The notes under the pieces: model-generated | Databases searched by the model: none | What the model was told of the DNA's origin: nothing | What the model saw: only the letters and a program-made list of their open reading frames with translations | Shown: piece after piece, positions 16,516 through 25,115 of the stretch | Layout: every line of letters begins with the position of its first letter | Numbering within the stretch: position 1 is the stretch's first letter | NCBI GenBank assembly: GCA_013153685.1 | Contig: JAADDX010000055.1 | Coordinates: 1-33,119, forward strand | Direction: 5' to 3' | Origin: Campylobacterota bacterium | GTDB taxonomy: Bacteria; Campylobacterota; Campylobacteria; Campylobacterales; JAADDX01 | DNA: 33,119 bases | Translations under genes and position numbers: made by a program

Positions 16516-17373
16516 ATGTTAATTAGCAAACAAGAAATTGAAGAAAAATTACAAACAATACCCCCATTGCCTGAATCTGTAAAATCAAGTATAGAGTATT
16601 TAAAACAAGGGGACTTACAACGAGCAGCTGATGTTGTGGATAATGATTTGGTATTAAAAAAGAAAATAGAAGCTATTGTAAATAGTGCTTATTTTGGTTT
16701 TAGCAAAAAGCTCACCGATACAAGACAAATGTTCTCAGCTATGGGATTGGAGATGGCAAAGAGTGTGATATTAAGCTACATGGTGAGTTTGATAACACCA
16801 AAAGAGTGGAAAGTATTTACGAAGTTAAATTTTGAAGATTTCCAGAGTGCTTTTTTGTCTGGTTGTAAGGATGCTATTATCCTTGAGACCGATTTAGCCA
16901 CATACAAAAAATACGCAGATAGTGTTGCTTTGATACCGGCAACTATTTGTTTGATAGATGAAATACTGGGGGCTAAAGGTGAGAAGTTGGAAATTTTCTT
17001 AGCGAGTGCTGATTTGAATTTCGGTCAAATTGTTAAGAGATTTACCGGTATGAGTATGTTTGAGCTTGGTTCTTTTGTGGCTGAGAAGTGGGAATTGGAT
17101 AAACCAAATATTAACATGGTAAAATACGCCGAATGTGCGAATTGTAAATGTTTGGAAGATTTATCAAAAGAGGAATTAGAAGATGAGGAAATGATTAAAA
17201 ATATCCAAATTACTTCAAAGCTTGAAAAAGTAGTAGCAGCTACTTTGCATTTGGAATTTTTCTATACCGTATCAAAGCCGGCGTTTTTTCAGCTAAATAG
17301 TTTTATTGATTTTAATGATGAGGTGATTAATATTGCCAAAAAAAATTACGAAAGGAAATTAAATGAGGAATGA
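16516..17373 (+). CDS. HDOD-domain protein
   Basis: This is a 285-residue protein with the start set at the third of three consecutive candidates (TTG 16510, ATG 16513, ATG 16516), since AAGGA ends at 16509 and spacing to 16516 is best. The N-terminal half begins LQTIPPLPESVKSSIEYL and continues with IVNSAYFGFSKKLTDTRQMFSAMGLEMAKSVIL, the pattern of HDOD domains, which are signalling-output relatives of HD phosphohydrolases. The catalytic HD pair is not present, as usual for HDOD. The C-terminal part has an unusual AECANCKCLEDL Cys cluster (CxxCxC). The role is unknown, perhaps regulatory. It overlaps rnc by 11 bases. Confidence 0.8.
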   Translation: MLISKQEIEEKLQTIPPLPESVKSSIEYLKQGDLQRAADVVDNDLVLKKKIEAIVNSAYFGFSKKLTDTRQMFSAMGLEMAKSVILSYMVSLITPKEWKVFTKLNFEDFQSAFLSGCKDAIILETDLATYKKYADSVALIPATICLIDEILGAKGEKLEIFLASADLNFGQIVKRFTGMSMFELGSFVAEKWELDKPNINMVKYAECANCKCLEDLSKEELEDEEMIKNIQITSKLEKVVAATLHLEFFYTVSKPAFFQLNSFIDFNDEVINIAKKNYERKLNEE

Positions 17374-18052
17374 GAACATAGAAGAATTCTATGAGTGTTT
17401 GGGTTATACGTTTAAAAATAAAGACCTAATAACCGAAGCACTAACTCATAAAAGTTATACAAGAGATTATAACAACGAACGGTTGGAGTTCTTAGGTGAT
17501 GCCGTTTTGGATTTGGTTGTGGGAGAATTCTTGTTTGACAAATTTAAAGATTCCGAAGAGGGTGTATTATCAAAATTGCGTGCATCTCTCGTAAATGAAA
17601 ATTCTTTTATGAAGCTTGCTAATGAGATTAGATTGGGTGAATTTATCTACATTTCTCCAGCAGAAGAACACAACAACGGAAGAACAAAACCGTCTATTTT
17701 ATCAAACGCATTTGAAGCGGTAATGGGTGCGGTGTATTTAGAGGCTGGATTGGAGACGGTGCGAAATATTGCACTGAATCTGATTGTGCGTGTATACAAA
17801 GAGATCGATCCTAATAAATTACTAAAAGATTACAAAACTACTCTCCAAGAAATTACCCAAGCACACTTTGGGTGTACACCGGATTATTTGTTGGTAGCTT
17901 CAACCGGACCAGACCACAAAAAAGAATTCGAAATATGTGTGCAAATCAATGACAAAACTTATGCAAGTGCAAAAGGACATTCTAAAAAGGTAGCCCAACA
18001 AAATGCAGCTAAATTGACTATCGAATTGCTTAAAAAGGAACTACAAATATGA
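17363..18052 (+). CDS. rnc: ribonuclease III
   Basis: RNase III cleaves double-stranded RNA in rRNA processing and mRNA decay. The 229-residue protein has the catalytic signature NERLEFLGDAVLDL, the second acidic cluster SNAFEAVMGAVYLEAG, and a C-terminal double-stranded RNA-binding domain (DYKTTLQEITQ to the KKVAQQNAAKLTIELL helix). Length is normal. It starts inside the end of the HDOD gene and its stop overlaps the aroC start as ATGA, so the three are translationally linked. Confidence 0.97.
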   Translation: MRNENIEEFYECLGYTFKNKDLITEALTHKSYTRDYNNERLEFLGDAVLDLVVGEFLFDKFKDSEEGVLSKLRASLVNENSFMKLANEIRLGEFIYISPAEEHNNGRTKPSILSNAFEAVMGAVYLEAGLETVRNIALNLIVRVYKEIDPNKLLKDYKTTLQEITQAHFGCTPDYLLVASTGPDHKKEFEICVQINDKTYASAKGHSKKVAQQNAAKLTIELLKKELQI

Positions 18053-19125
18053 TGAATAGTTTTGGGGAAATTTTTAGATTTACAACGTTTGGTGAGAGCC
18101 ATGGTTTAGCTATCGGAGTGGTGGTAGATGGCGTTCCGGCTGGTGTGCCAATCAAACAAGAGTCGATTCAAGCTGAACTTGACAAGAGAAGACCTGGACA
18201 AAATCAATTTGCCACTCAGCGAAAAGAGGCTGATAAAGTAGAGATATTAAGCGGTGTTTTTGAAGGTAAGAGTACTGGTACTCCAATTGCTATGGTGATT
18301 TATAACCAAAATCAAAAAAGCAAAGATTATTCAAATATCAAAGATATTTTTCGCCCAGGGCATGCGGATTTTACCTATTGGCATAAATATGGTATTAGAG
18401 ATTATCGTGGTGGTGGTAGAAGCAGTGCTAGAGAAACTGCCGCTAGAGTAGCGGCTGGGGGTGTTGCAAAGTGTATATTGGATGAATTTGGGATTGATGT
18501 GCTAAGCGGTATAGTGCAAGTAGGAGATGTTCGAGCGATGGTGGAAGATTTTGAGTATGCCATTAGTAGTGAGATATTTGCATTAGATAAATCAAAAGAA
18601 GCAATATGGAAAGAGAAGATTTTACAAGCTAAGAATAATCATGATTCGCTAGGCGGTGTAGTGAAGCTAAAAATCACAAATTTACCAATCGGCCTTGGTG
18701 AACCGATCTACTATAAATTAGACAATATTTTAGCTAGTGCAATGGTGAGTATTAATGCGGTTAAAGGTGTGATGATAGGAAATATAAATTCCCATACACT
18801 AAGCGGTAAACAAAACAACGACCAGATTACAAAAGATGGTTTTGTTAGTAATAATAGTGGCGGTATACTAGGGGGGATCAGTAATGGTGAGGATGTGGAA
18901 GTGGAGATCTACTTCAAGCCTACACCCTCTATTTTTCAAACACAAAAGACAATAGATACCAGTTATAACGAAGTGGATTTTACATTGCAAGGTAGGCATG
19001 ATCCTATTGTAGCAGTTAGAGGAAGTGTGGTAGCTCAAGCGATGGCACGGGCTGTGATTGTGGATATGTTGTTGTTGAATATGACAAGAAGATTGGATTA
19101 TCTAAAAAAAGTATATGGAGAGTAG
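18049..19125 (+). CDS. aroC: chorismate synthase
   Basis: AroC converts EPSP to chorismate using reduced FMN, the last step of the shikimate pathway. The 358-residue protein shows FTTFGESHG, RRPGQNQFATQRKEADKVE, RPGHADFTYWHKYGIRDYRG, RSSARETAARVAAGG and RHDPIVAVRGSVVAQAMA, all family signatures. The first ATG (18049) overlaps the rnc stop codon and is nine bases from AGGA; the next codon is also ATG. The following gene begins immediately after its stop. Confidence 0.98.
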   Translation: MMNSFGEIFRFTTFGESHGLAIGVVVDGVPAGVPIKQESIQAELDKRRPGQNQFATQRKEADKVEILSGVFEGKSTGTPIAMVIYNQNQKSKDYSNIKDIFRPGHADFTYWHKYGIRDYRGGGRSSARETAARVAAGGVAKCILDEFGIDVLSGIVQVGDVRAMVEDFEYAISSEIFALDKSKEAIWKEKILQAKNNHDSLGGVVKLKITNLPIGLGEPIYYKLDNILASAMVSINAVKGVMIGNINSHTLSGKQNNDQITKDGFVSNNSGGILGGISNGEDVEVEIYFKPTPSIFQTQKTIDTSYNEVDFTLQGRHDPIVAVRGSVVAQAMARAVIVDMLLLNMTRRLDYLKKVYGE

Positions 19126-19779
19126 ATGGATATTATAAACATTATAGCAATGGTGCTGGCTTTGTTGATTGCTATTATTGGGCATGAGATTATGCATGGT
19201 GCTGTTGCGAAAATATTTGGGGATTATACCGCTTTGTATGCAGGTAGGTTATCAATCAACCCTATTAAACATGTTGATGTTGTAGGGACTATAATATTTC
19301 CGGTATTTTTATTTTTATCTCAAAAAATGGCTGGAGTTAGCCATCCGGTGTTGTTTGGATGGGCTAAGCCAGTACCGGTAGATATGAATATTGTAATTAG
19401 AAATGGCGGATATCTAGCAGGAGTTGCGGTAAGTTTGGCAGGAGTTTTTTATAACATTATAGTAGCGGTTATCGCTTCTTTGTTTATCCATTTTGAACCT
19501 AGTGGAATGGTGAGTGTGTTGTGGTTTTATCTTTTGTATCATTTGATTTTTATTAATGTGATTTTATTTGTATTTAATCTTATCCCAATTCCTCCGTTGG
19601 ATGGAGCAAATGCCGTGAGATATTTGGCTGATTTTATTGGGATGAAGCAAATTGGTGTGTTTTTTGATAAAATCGAAAATTATGGTATGATTATCATTAT
19701 TGTTTTGCTATTTACACCGCTGGGACACACGATATTTGCCCCAGCACAATTGATTATTAATCACTTAATAGGAGGATAG
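19126..19779 (+). CDS. site-2 protease-type (M50) zinc metallopeptidase
   Basis: This 217-residue membrane protein belongs to the small YwhC-like group of M50 peptidases. The zinc motif H20-E-I-M-H24 lies in the first transmembrane segment. The third-ligand region is NLIPIPPLDGANAV, and GWAKPVPV and the NPIKHVD stretch are typical of the subgroup. Such proteases cut within membrane segments; the substrate here is unknown. There is no PDZ domain, so it is not RseP. It begins directly after the aroC stop and is followed one base later by the DJ-1 gene. Confidence 0.9.
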   Translation: MDIINIIAMVLALLIAIIGHEIMHGAVAKIFGDYTALYAGRLSINPIKHVDVVGTIIFPVFLFLSQKMAGVSHPVLFGWAKPVPVDMNIVIRNGGYLAGVAVSLAGVFYNIIVAVIASLFIHFEPSGMVSVLWFYLLYHLIFINVILFVFNLIPIPPLDGANAVRYLADFIGMKQIGVFFDKIENYGMIIIIVLLFTPLGHTIFAPAQLIINHLIGG

Positions 19780-19780
19780 T

Positions 19781-20332
19781 ATGGCAAGAGTATGTATTCC
19801 ATTGGCTGAAGGTTTTGAAGATATTGAGGCAATTACATTAATTGATGTAATTAGAAGAGGTGGTATTGAGGTAGTGACTGCTGGAGTTGGTGCGGATATT
19901 ATCACTTCGGCACATAATGTCAAAGTAATAGCAGATACTACAATCGATAAGGTATCGGCTGATGATTTTGATTTGGTGGTATTACCAGGAGGATTACCAG
20001 GGGCTACAAATCTAGCAAAAAGCCAAGAGGTAAAAAAGCTTTTACAAGATATGGATAAGAAGGGCAAATACGTAGGTGCGATTTGTGCAGCTCCTATAGC
20101 ATTAAAAGAAGCGGGAGTATTAAAGGATAAATATACAGCATATCCTGGTTGGCAAGATAATATCAAAGAGGAAGGTTATGTATCAGATGCTAAAGTTGTA
20201 GAAGATCAAAATGTCCTTACATCAAAAGGTCCAGCAACGGCTATGTGTTTTGGTCTGGAGATAGTAAGAAAATTTGCATCACAAGAGATGTATGAACAAC
20301 TCAAAGCCGGTTTGTTGGCAGATTTTTGCTAA
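19781..20332 (+). CDS. DJ-1/PfpI family protein
   Basis: This 183-residue protein of the DJ-1/PfpI superfamily has the nucleophile C102 in the elbow VGAICAAPIAL and the partner Glu E16 in AEGFEDIEAI. DLVVLPGGLPGA and LTSKGPATAM are also conserved. It is closest to the DJ-1/YajL branch, to which redox-linked chaperone or glyoxalase/deglycase functions are attributed; which applies here is uncertain. It is the fifth gene of the packed + strand run. Confidence 0.92.
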   Translation: MARVCIPLAEGFEDIEAITLIDVIRRGGIEVVTAGVGADIITSAHNVKVIADTTIDKVSADDFDLVVLPGGLPGATNLAKSQEVKKLLQDMDKKGKYVGAICAAPIALKEAGVLKDKYTAYPGWQDNIKEEGYVSDAKVVEDQNVLTSKGPATAMCFGLEIVRKFASQEMYEQLKAGLLADFC

Positions 20333-20341
20333 GGATACCGC

Positions 20342-20872
20342 TTGATACTGATTATTTCCGAGAGTAATGAGATTATAGGAGCTGATGAAGAATTTTTACA
20401 AAACAGCACTCTAGATAGACTCAAAGAAACATTTCCATCTATGGATTTGTTTGTTTTGCAGTCTTCAAATAAGTATTTTACATTTACTTACAATAATGTC
20501 AAATATAATGTAGAAAAACATCAAGTAATAGTCAATCATCAAAAAGCTAATTTATTTTATTTCATCGATTCATCAAAAGCCACAGCGACATATAATACGC
20601 AAGATAGTGATGAATTTGTAATAGATACTTCTCCTATTGATATTACATTACAGATAAACAATCCATACATTATAGAGCTTGAAAATATACAAGAGTTAAT
20701 ATTGCAATATCGCCTAAAACAAGACAATATAGTAGAAAAAAGCGTGCAGGTGTTTTTGGCATATATCAATGAATGTAAGGAAGAGTTTAAAAACCAACAA
20801 CTAAACTATTTTGAGGAAATATTGCAAAATTCACCTTTTGAAGAGTTGCTTGAACATATAAAGGGCAAATAA
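20342..20872 (+). CDS. hypothetical protein, 176 residues
   Basis: I do not recognise a family. The start is TTG at 20342, supported by AAGGA six bases upstream. The protein is acidic, with mixed strands in the N-terminal half (MILIISESNEIIGADEEFL) and helices at the C-terminus (YINECKEEFKNQQLNYFEEIL). There is no signal peptide, transmembrane segment or Cys cluster. Its stop overlaps the start of the livF-type gene (TAATG), so expression is coupled to the ATPase. Codon use matches its neighbours. Confidence 0.75.
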   Translation: MILIISESNEIIGADEEFLQNSTLDRLKETFPSMDLFVLQSSNKYFTFTYNNVKYNVEKHQVIVNHQKANLFYFIDSSKATATYNTQDSDEFVIDTSPIDITLQINNPYIIELENIQELILQYRLKQDNIVEKSVQVFLAYINECKEEFKNQQLNYFEEILQNSPFEELLEHIKGK

Positions 20873-21555
20873 TGTTGCAAATTAAAAATTTGTCTGTAAA
20901 GTATGGTGTGATTGAAGCTGTAAAGGGCATAGATATCACTATACCGCAGGCAAGTATAGTAACATTAATCGGTAGTAATGGTGCTGGCAAAACTTCAAGT
21001 TTGAATGCGATTATGAATTTAATCCCTAAATTAGGCACTATTAAACTATTTGATAAAGATATCTCCACTATGCCAACTAATGAGATTGTAAAATGTGGTT
21101 TAACACTGGTGCCAGAAGGTAGGAGGGTGTTTGTGAATTTGACCGTGGAGGAGAATCTCAAACTTGGAGGTTTTAATACCGATACGAACATTGAGATGGC
21201 GTATAATATGTTTGGGAGATTGAAAGATAAAAAAAATCAATTAGCTGGGACGTTAAGCGGCGGTGAACAGCAGATGCTTGCTATTGCAAGGGCACTTATG
21301 AGCAATCCGAAGATTTTGATGCTTGATGAGCCGAGTTTGGGATTGGCTCCAAAAATTATCGGTGATGTCTTTGAGGCCATCCAACAATTAAAACGTCAAG
21401 GACTTACAATATTTCTAGTAGAGCAAAATGCTTATGCCGCACTGGAAATATCCGATTATGGGTATGTTATAGAAAACGGACATATAGTCCTCAAAGACAA
21501 AGCACACCATTTGTTGCGTAATTCTTTGATAATCAAAAAATATTTAGGTGGGTAA
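20872..21555 (+). CDS. livF: LivF-type ABC transporter ATP-binding protein
   Basis: This 227-residue ATPase matches the LivF branch of branched-chain amino acid/urea-type importers. Walker A is GSNGAGKTSS, the signature is LSGGEQQMLAIARAL, Walker B is ILMLDEPSLGLAP, and the switch region is IFLVEQNA; VPEGRRVFVNLTVEENL is the LivF-type Q-loop region. No livG, livH, livM or binding-protein gene is nearby, so it must either work with permeases encoded elsewhere or have another role. It is coupled to the hypothetical gene before it and to the PilM/PilN-like gene after it. Confidence 0.85.
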   Translation: MLQIKNLSVKYGVIEAVKGIDITIPQASIVTLIGSNGAGKTSSLNAIMNLIPKLGTIKLFDKDISTMPTNEIVKCGLTLVPEGRRVFVNLTVEENLKLGGFNTDTNIEMAYNMFGRLKDKKNQLAGTLSGGEQQMLAIARALMSNPKILMLDEPSLGLAPKIIGDVFEAIQQLKRQGLTIFLVEQNAYAALEISDYGYVIENGHIVLKDKAHHLLRNSLIIKKYLGG

Positions 21556-21556
21556 C

Positions 21557-23074
21557 ATGATAAAAAAGTATTCTTTTAATATTGATACCATAGTAGGAGT
21601 ACAAAACGGCAAATATTATTTGTTGCAAAATAATACAGTTAAACAAATTACTGATATTAAAAGCTCTCATACGATAGTTGCTACATTACCGCATAATCTC
21701 GTAAGATTTACTACTTTTGAGATAGAAGAACATATTCTTAATAAGCTTACAACCGAGGAAATTAGCGGTTATATCGAAAATGAGGTATACCAAAATCTCA
21801 AACTAGATCAAACGGAGGAATTTATCATCAAATATCTTTTAGATGATAATATAGCCAAAGTATTTATTGTATCTGTAGCACAATTAGAGAGAGAATTTAG
21901 TCCTATTGTCGATAAAACCAAATACATTGATTATCTTATTTATCCGGTGACCGCTTTTGAAGTATTGTATGAGTTGAAGTTTGTTATGCCGGATAATGAT
22001 TTGTTTATTCATTTGAATAACGAATATGTATTGATGACATTGTATTCTAATGGGCAGTTTGTGACCTTTAAAGTAATTAAATACGGTTTGTTGCAATGTT
22101 ATGACAACTTTATTAAAAAAGCAAATTTAGTGGATTTTGAATTTGAAGATTTTTTGGAATTGTTAGAAAAAAAGGGAGTGGATATTGAGAAGTATTCAAA
22201 AGATGAGAACTTTTTGTTTAATATCCTTACTGAATGTTTTAGTAATCTATTTTTACAAGTAACTAACGAAGTATATGGGATACAAAGAACGTTTCATATC
22301 AAAATAGATAAAATTTTTCTAAATACAAATACCAAAATTTCTCATTTTTTCCATTTTTCAAACACTTATCTAGATATCGATATCAAACCCCTTACTCTAA
22401 ATAAATACAATCCTACAAATATCAAAATTGACTTTTTGTTATTGTTATCGATGTTGCATGTGCAGGTTAATCATCGCAGGGAAAGTTTGATTTTTAATTG
22501 GTCAATCTTCAAGCGACCAGTCAATTTCCTATATCGCACTAGCGGAAAGTTTGTGGTATTTAATGTATTTTTAGCTGCAATATTGCTAGCGTCTATGGGG
22601 TTTGTTAAGTTTGAGATTAACAACACCCAACACCAAATCCAACAACTCCAAAATCAATTAACCCAACTCCAAAATCAGCACCAACAACTAGTGCTACAAA
22701 GCAAACAATTTGATAAAGATATCAAACAACAAACTAAACTATTACAAAAGTATCTATCAATCAAAAAATCCAAAAATCAACACATCAGCAATACAATCGC
22801 ACTATTATCTCAAATTCTACATAAATATCGTGTATACCTCAAGGTGCTTACATATCAAAGCGGCTCTACATCACTTACATCATCACATCCAAACAATACC
22901 CAAGATATTACCCAAACTCCGGTATTGCGGTTGCAAGTATACTCATATCAGCTAGATAATATGCTGCAATTCAATCATGAAATCTTACAAAAGTTTAATG
23001 CAACAATACACAAATATATTAAGACTAAAAAGGTGTATACGGAGACTTTAGTGGTGCAATTGCAAAAGAAATAA
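21557..23074 (+). CDS. PilM/PilN-like (GspL-like) membrane assembly protein
   Basis: This is a 505-residue protein with the start set at ATG 21557, preceded by AGGTGGG; the ORF-track GTG at 21548 lies inside that site. Residues about 1-300 look like a degenerate PilM/GspL actin-like region (IVATLPHNLVRFTTFEI, LTTEEISGYIENEV, FIHLNNEYVLMTLY). A single transmembrane segment follows at about 332-350 (VVFNVFLAAILLASMGFV), then a Gln-rich coiled coil with seven-residue repeats, and a small PilN-like domain. This order is that of the cytoplasmic/periplasmic platform proteins of type IV pili, type II secretion and DNA uptake. Sequence similarity is low, so this rests on architecture. Confidence 0.5.
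   Translation: MIKKYSFNIDTIVGVQNGKYYLLQNNTVKQITDIKSSHTIVATLPHNLVRFTTFEIEEHILNKLTTEEISGYIENEVYQNLKLDQTEEFIIKYLLDDNIAKVFIVSVAQLEREFSPIVDKTKYIDYLIYPVTAFEVLYELKFVMPDNDLFIHLNNEYVLMTLYSNGQFVTFKVIKYGLLQCYDNFIKKANLVDFEFEDFLELLEKKGVDIEKYSKDENFLFNILTECFSNLFLQVTNEVYGIQRTFHIKIDKIFLNTNTKISHFFHFSNTYLDIDIKPLTLNKYNPTNIKIDFLLLLSMLHVQVNHRRESLIFNWSIFKRPVNFLYRTSGKFVVFNVFLAAILLASMGFVKFEINNTQHQIQQLQNQLTQLQNQHQQLVLQSKQFDKDIKQQTKLLQKYLSIKKSKNQHISNTIALLSQILHKYRVYLKVLTYQSGSTSLTSSHPNNTQDITQTPVLRLQVYSYQLDNMLQFNHEILQKFNATIHKYIKTKKVYTETLVVQLQKK
22643..22677 (+). repeat. 21-base direct repeat in the coiled-coil segment
   Basis: CAACTCCAAAATCA occurs at 22643-22656 and again at 22664-22677, a period of 21 bases or seven codons. 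It encodes repeated QLQNQ heptads of the coiled coil just after the transmembrane segment, and may allow length variation by slippage. Confidence 0.6.
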
Positions 23075-23083
23075 AGGTTTAAT

Positions 23084-24154
23084 ATGATAATTACAAATAT
23101 AGCAAATTCAAAAGATATAAGAATATCAGATGGAATGATTGTAGAGATAGGCGATAATCTTAAGGATAAGGAAATATATGACGCTAAGGGGATGGAAATA
23201 TTTCCATTGGCTGTGGATTTGAATGTAAAAAATTCAGAATCTATCTCCAAGCTAAATACCAAAGCACTCCAAGGGGGGGTAGGAACCATCCTTATGATCC
23301 CCCAACATAAACCTATCTACAACAAGCTTCAACTAGCCTATAATCTCACAAAAGAGAAAGATATTACATTGCTTGTAGCTATTGAAGCTATACATGATAA
23401 TAAGCTTACGGATATTCATATCCTTATAGACAAAGGTGCGAGTGCTTTGTTTGTAAATAGTGATGAAGATATGAATCTAATTAAGCGAGTTTTTCAATAC
23501 GCTCAAATGCTAAGAGTTCCTATTTTTGTAAATGCTAACAATACAACACTTGTAGGTAACGGGCAGATGAATAGCAGCAAAAACGCATATTTGCTCGGAC
23601 TTGAAGGGATTGATAATTATGTAGAGAGTATCGAAGTGGCAAAGATTTTAGAGTTTAGTCAATATTTTGATGTGCGAGTAATTTTCCAATCAATTACCAC
23701 CAAAGAAAGTTTATCTCTCCTGCAAAAAAGAGATCGCGATAAAATTTTTGTAGACGTATGTATTGATAATTTGCTGTATACGGACGATGAGATAGGGGAG
23801 TTTAATACGTTTTTTAAAACATTTCCACCATTAAGATCACAAGAGGATAGATTGGCTTTATTAGAAGCTGTGGCAAATAATCAGATTGATTTTATCTCTT
23901 CCAACCACATAGCTACTAGTGATGAAAATAAGGATGTTGCTTTTGAAGTAGCACAGTTTGGGATACCAAAATTGGATAAGTTTGCTCAATTAGCCTATAG
24001 TCTGGATATAGATAGAGATATTATCACACGTCTTATTTCCACTAATCCAGCCAAACTATTTGCTTTAAATGAGGGTGAAATCAAGGTAGGATATAAAGCC
24101 AAATTGATGTTGATGGATGATAATGGTCATATTCATCATACATTTATGGGATAA
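23084..24154 (+). CDS. inactive dihydroorotase homologue (PyrC'-type)
   Basis: This 356-residue protein has the amidohydrolase fold order of dihydroorotase (IRISDGMIVEIGD, KGMEIFPLAVDL, then the C-terminal STNPAKLFAL and GYKAKLMLMD). The active site is lost: the DxHxH metal motif is D45-L-N47-V-K49, and the catalytic DHAPH-type segment reads SSNHIATSD with Asn for Asp. Such pseudo-dihydroorotases bind and stabilise aspartate transcarbamoylase (PyrB) in some bacteria and are common in Campylobacterota. pyrB is not in the window. AAAGG precedes the ATG; moaA follows 3 bases downstream. Confidence 0.85.
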   Translation: MIITNIANSKDIRISDGMIVEIGDNLKDKEIYDAKGMEIFPLAVDLNVKNSESISKLNTKALQGGVGTILMIPQHKPIYNKLQLAYNLTKEKDITLLVAIEAIHDNKLTDIHILIDKGASALFVNSDEDMNLIKRVFQYAQMLRVPIFVNANNTTLVGNGQMNSSKNAYLLGLEGIDNYVESIEVAKILEFSQYFDVRVIFQSITTKESLSLLQKRDRDKIFVDVCIDNLLYTDDEIGEFNTFFKTFPPLRSQEDRLALLEAVANNQIDFISSNHIATSDENKDVAFEVAQFGIPKLDKFAQLAYSLDIDRDIITRLISTNPAKLFALNEGEIKVGYKAKLMLMDDNGHIHHTFMG

Positions 24155-24157
24155 GAT

Positions 24158-25114
24158 ATGTTAGTAGATAGCTTTAATAGAAAAATTAATTATATGAGAG
24201 TCTCTGTTACTAGTAGATGTAATTTCCGATGTTTGTATTGTATGCCAAATACGCCGTTTTCTTGGGAACCGAAAGAAAATGTTTTATCGTATGAGGATAT
24301 GTTTGAATTTATTAAAATTGCTATTGATAGTGGTATTGATAAAATCAGATTAACCGGTGGAGAACCTTTGGTGCGGAAAGATATCGATAAGTTTATCCGT
24401 ATGATTTCTACATACGCACCAAATATAGATTTGGCTTTGACTACGAATGGATATTTTTTGGATCATTTAGCACCGTTGCTAAAAGAAGCTGGTTTAAAAA
24501 GAGTGAATATATCGCTTGATTCTTTACGTCAAGATACATATCTTAAGATAGCTCAAAAAGATGTATTATATAAAGTATTAAATGGGATTGAAGCAAGCTT
24601 GTCTGCCGGATTAGGGGTGAAATTAAATGTTGTGATTTTAAAGGATGTTAATGATATGGAAATTAGCGATTTGTATCAATACGCTAAGAAATTACATGTG
24701 CCTATTAGGTTTATTGAATATATGGAAAATAGCACTGCAAATGCGAATATCCAAGGTGTTTCTAGTCAATATATATTAGATGAATTATCATCAAAACACA
24801 ATATTACCGAACTTCCGCGTGATAATTCACCGGCTGTATATTACAAGGATGAGGATGGTTATGTATTTGGGTTGATTAAACCGCATGATGATGAATTTTG
24901 TAAAAACTGCAATAGAATTAGATTGACAGCAGAAGGGTATTTGATACCGTGTTTGTATTTTGATGAAAGCTACCAAATCAAGCAAGCAATACAAGATGGA
25001 GATATCAAAAAGGCGAGTGAAATTCTACAAACAGTTATCCAAAATAAACCGGAGAAAAACGACTGGACGGAACACAAAATAAGTAATCGTGCATTTTATG
25101 AAACAGGAGGGTAG
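24158..25114 (+). CDS. moaA: GTP 3',8-cyclase MoaA
   Basis: MoaA starts molybdopterin synthesis by rearranging GTP in a radical SAM reaction. The 318-residue protein has the SAM cluster motif C21-x3-C25-x2-C28 ([11 protein letters not shown]), the [13 protein letters not shown] stretch, and the second cluster ligands CKNC...C (CxxC-x13-C) that bind GTP. The C-terminal double glycine needed for activity is present (YETGG). Molybdenum enzymes such as nitrate reductase or formate dehydrogenase are implied but not encoded here. It converges with gdhA with only one base between stop codons. Confidence 0.97.
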   Translation: MLVDSFNRKINYMRVSVTSRCNFRCLYCMPNTPFSWEPKENVLSYEDMFEFIKIAIDSGIDKIRLTGGEPLVRKDIDKFIRMISTYAPNIDLALTTNGYFLDHLAPLLKEAGLKRVNISLDSLRQDTYLKIAQKDVLYKVLNGIEASLSAGLGVKLNVVILKDVNDMEISDLYQYAKKLHVPIRFIEYMENSTANANIQGVSSQYILDELSSKHNITELPRDNSPAVYYKDEDGYVFGLIKPHDDEFCKNCNRIRLTAEGYLIPCLYFDESYQIKQAIQDGDIKKASEILQTVIQNKPEKNDWTEHKISNRAFYETGG

Positions 25115-25115
25115 T

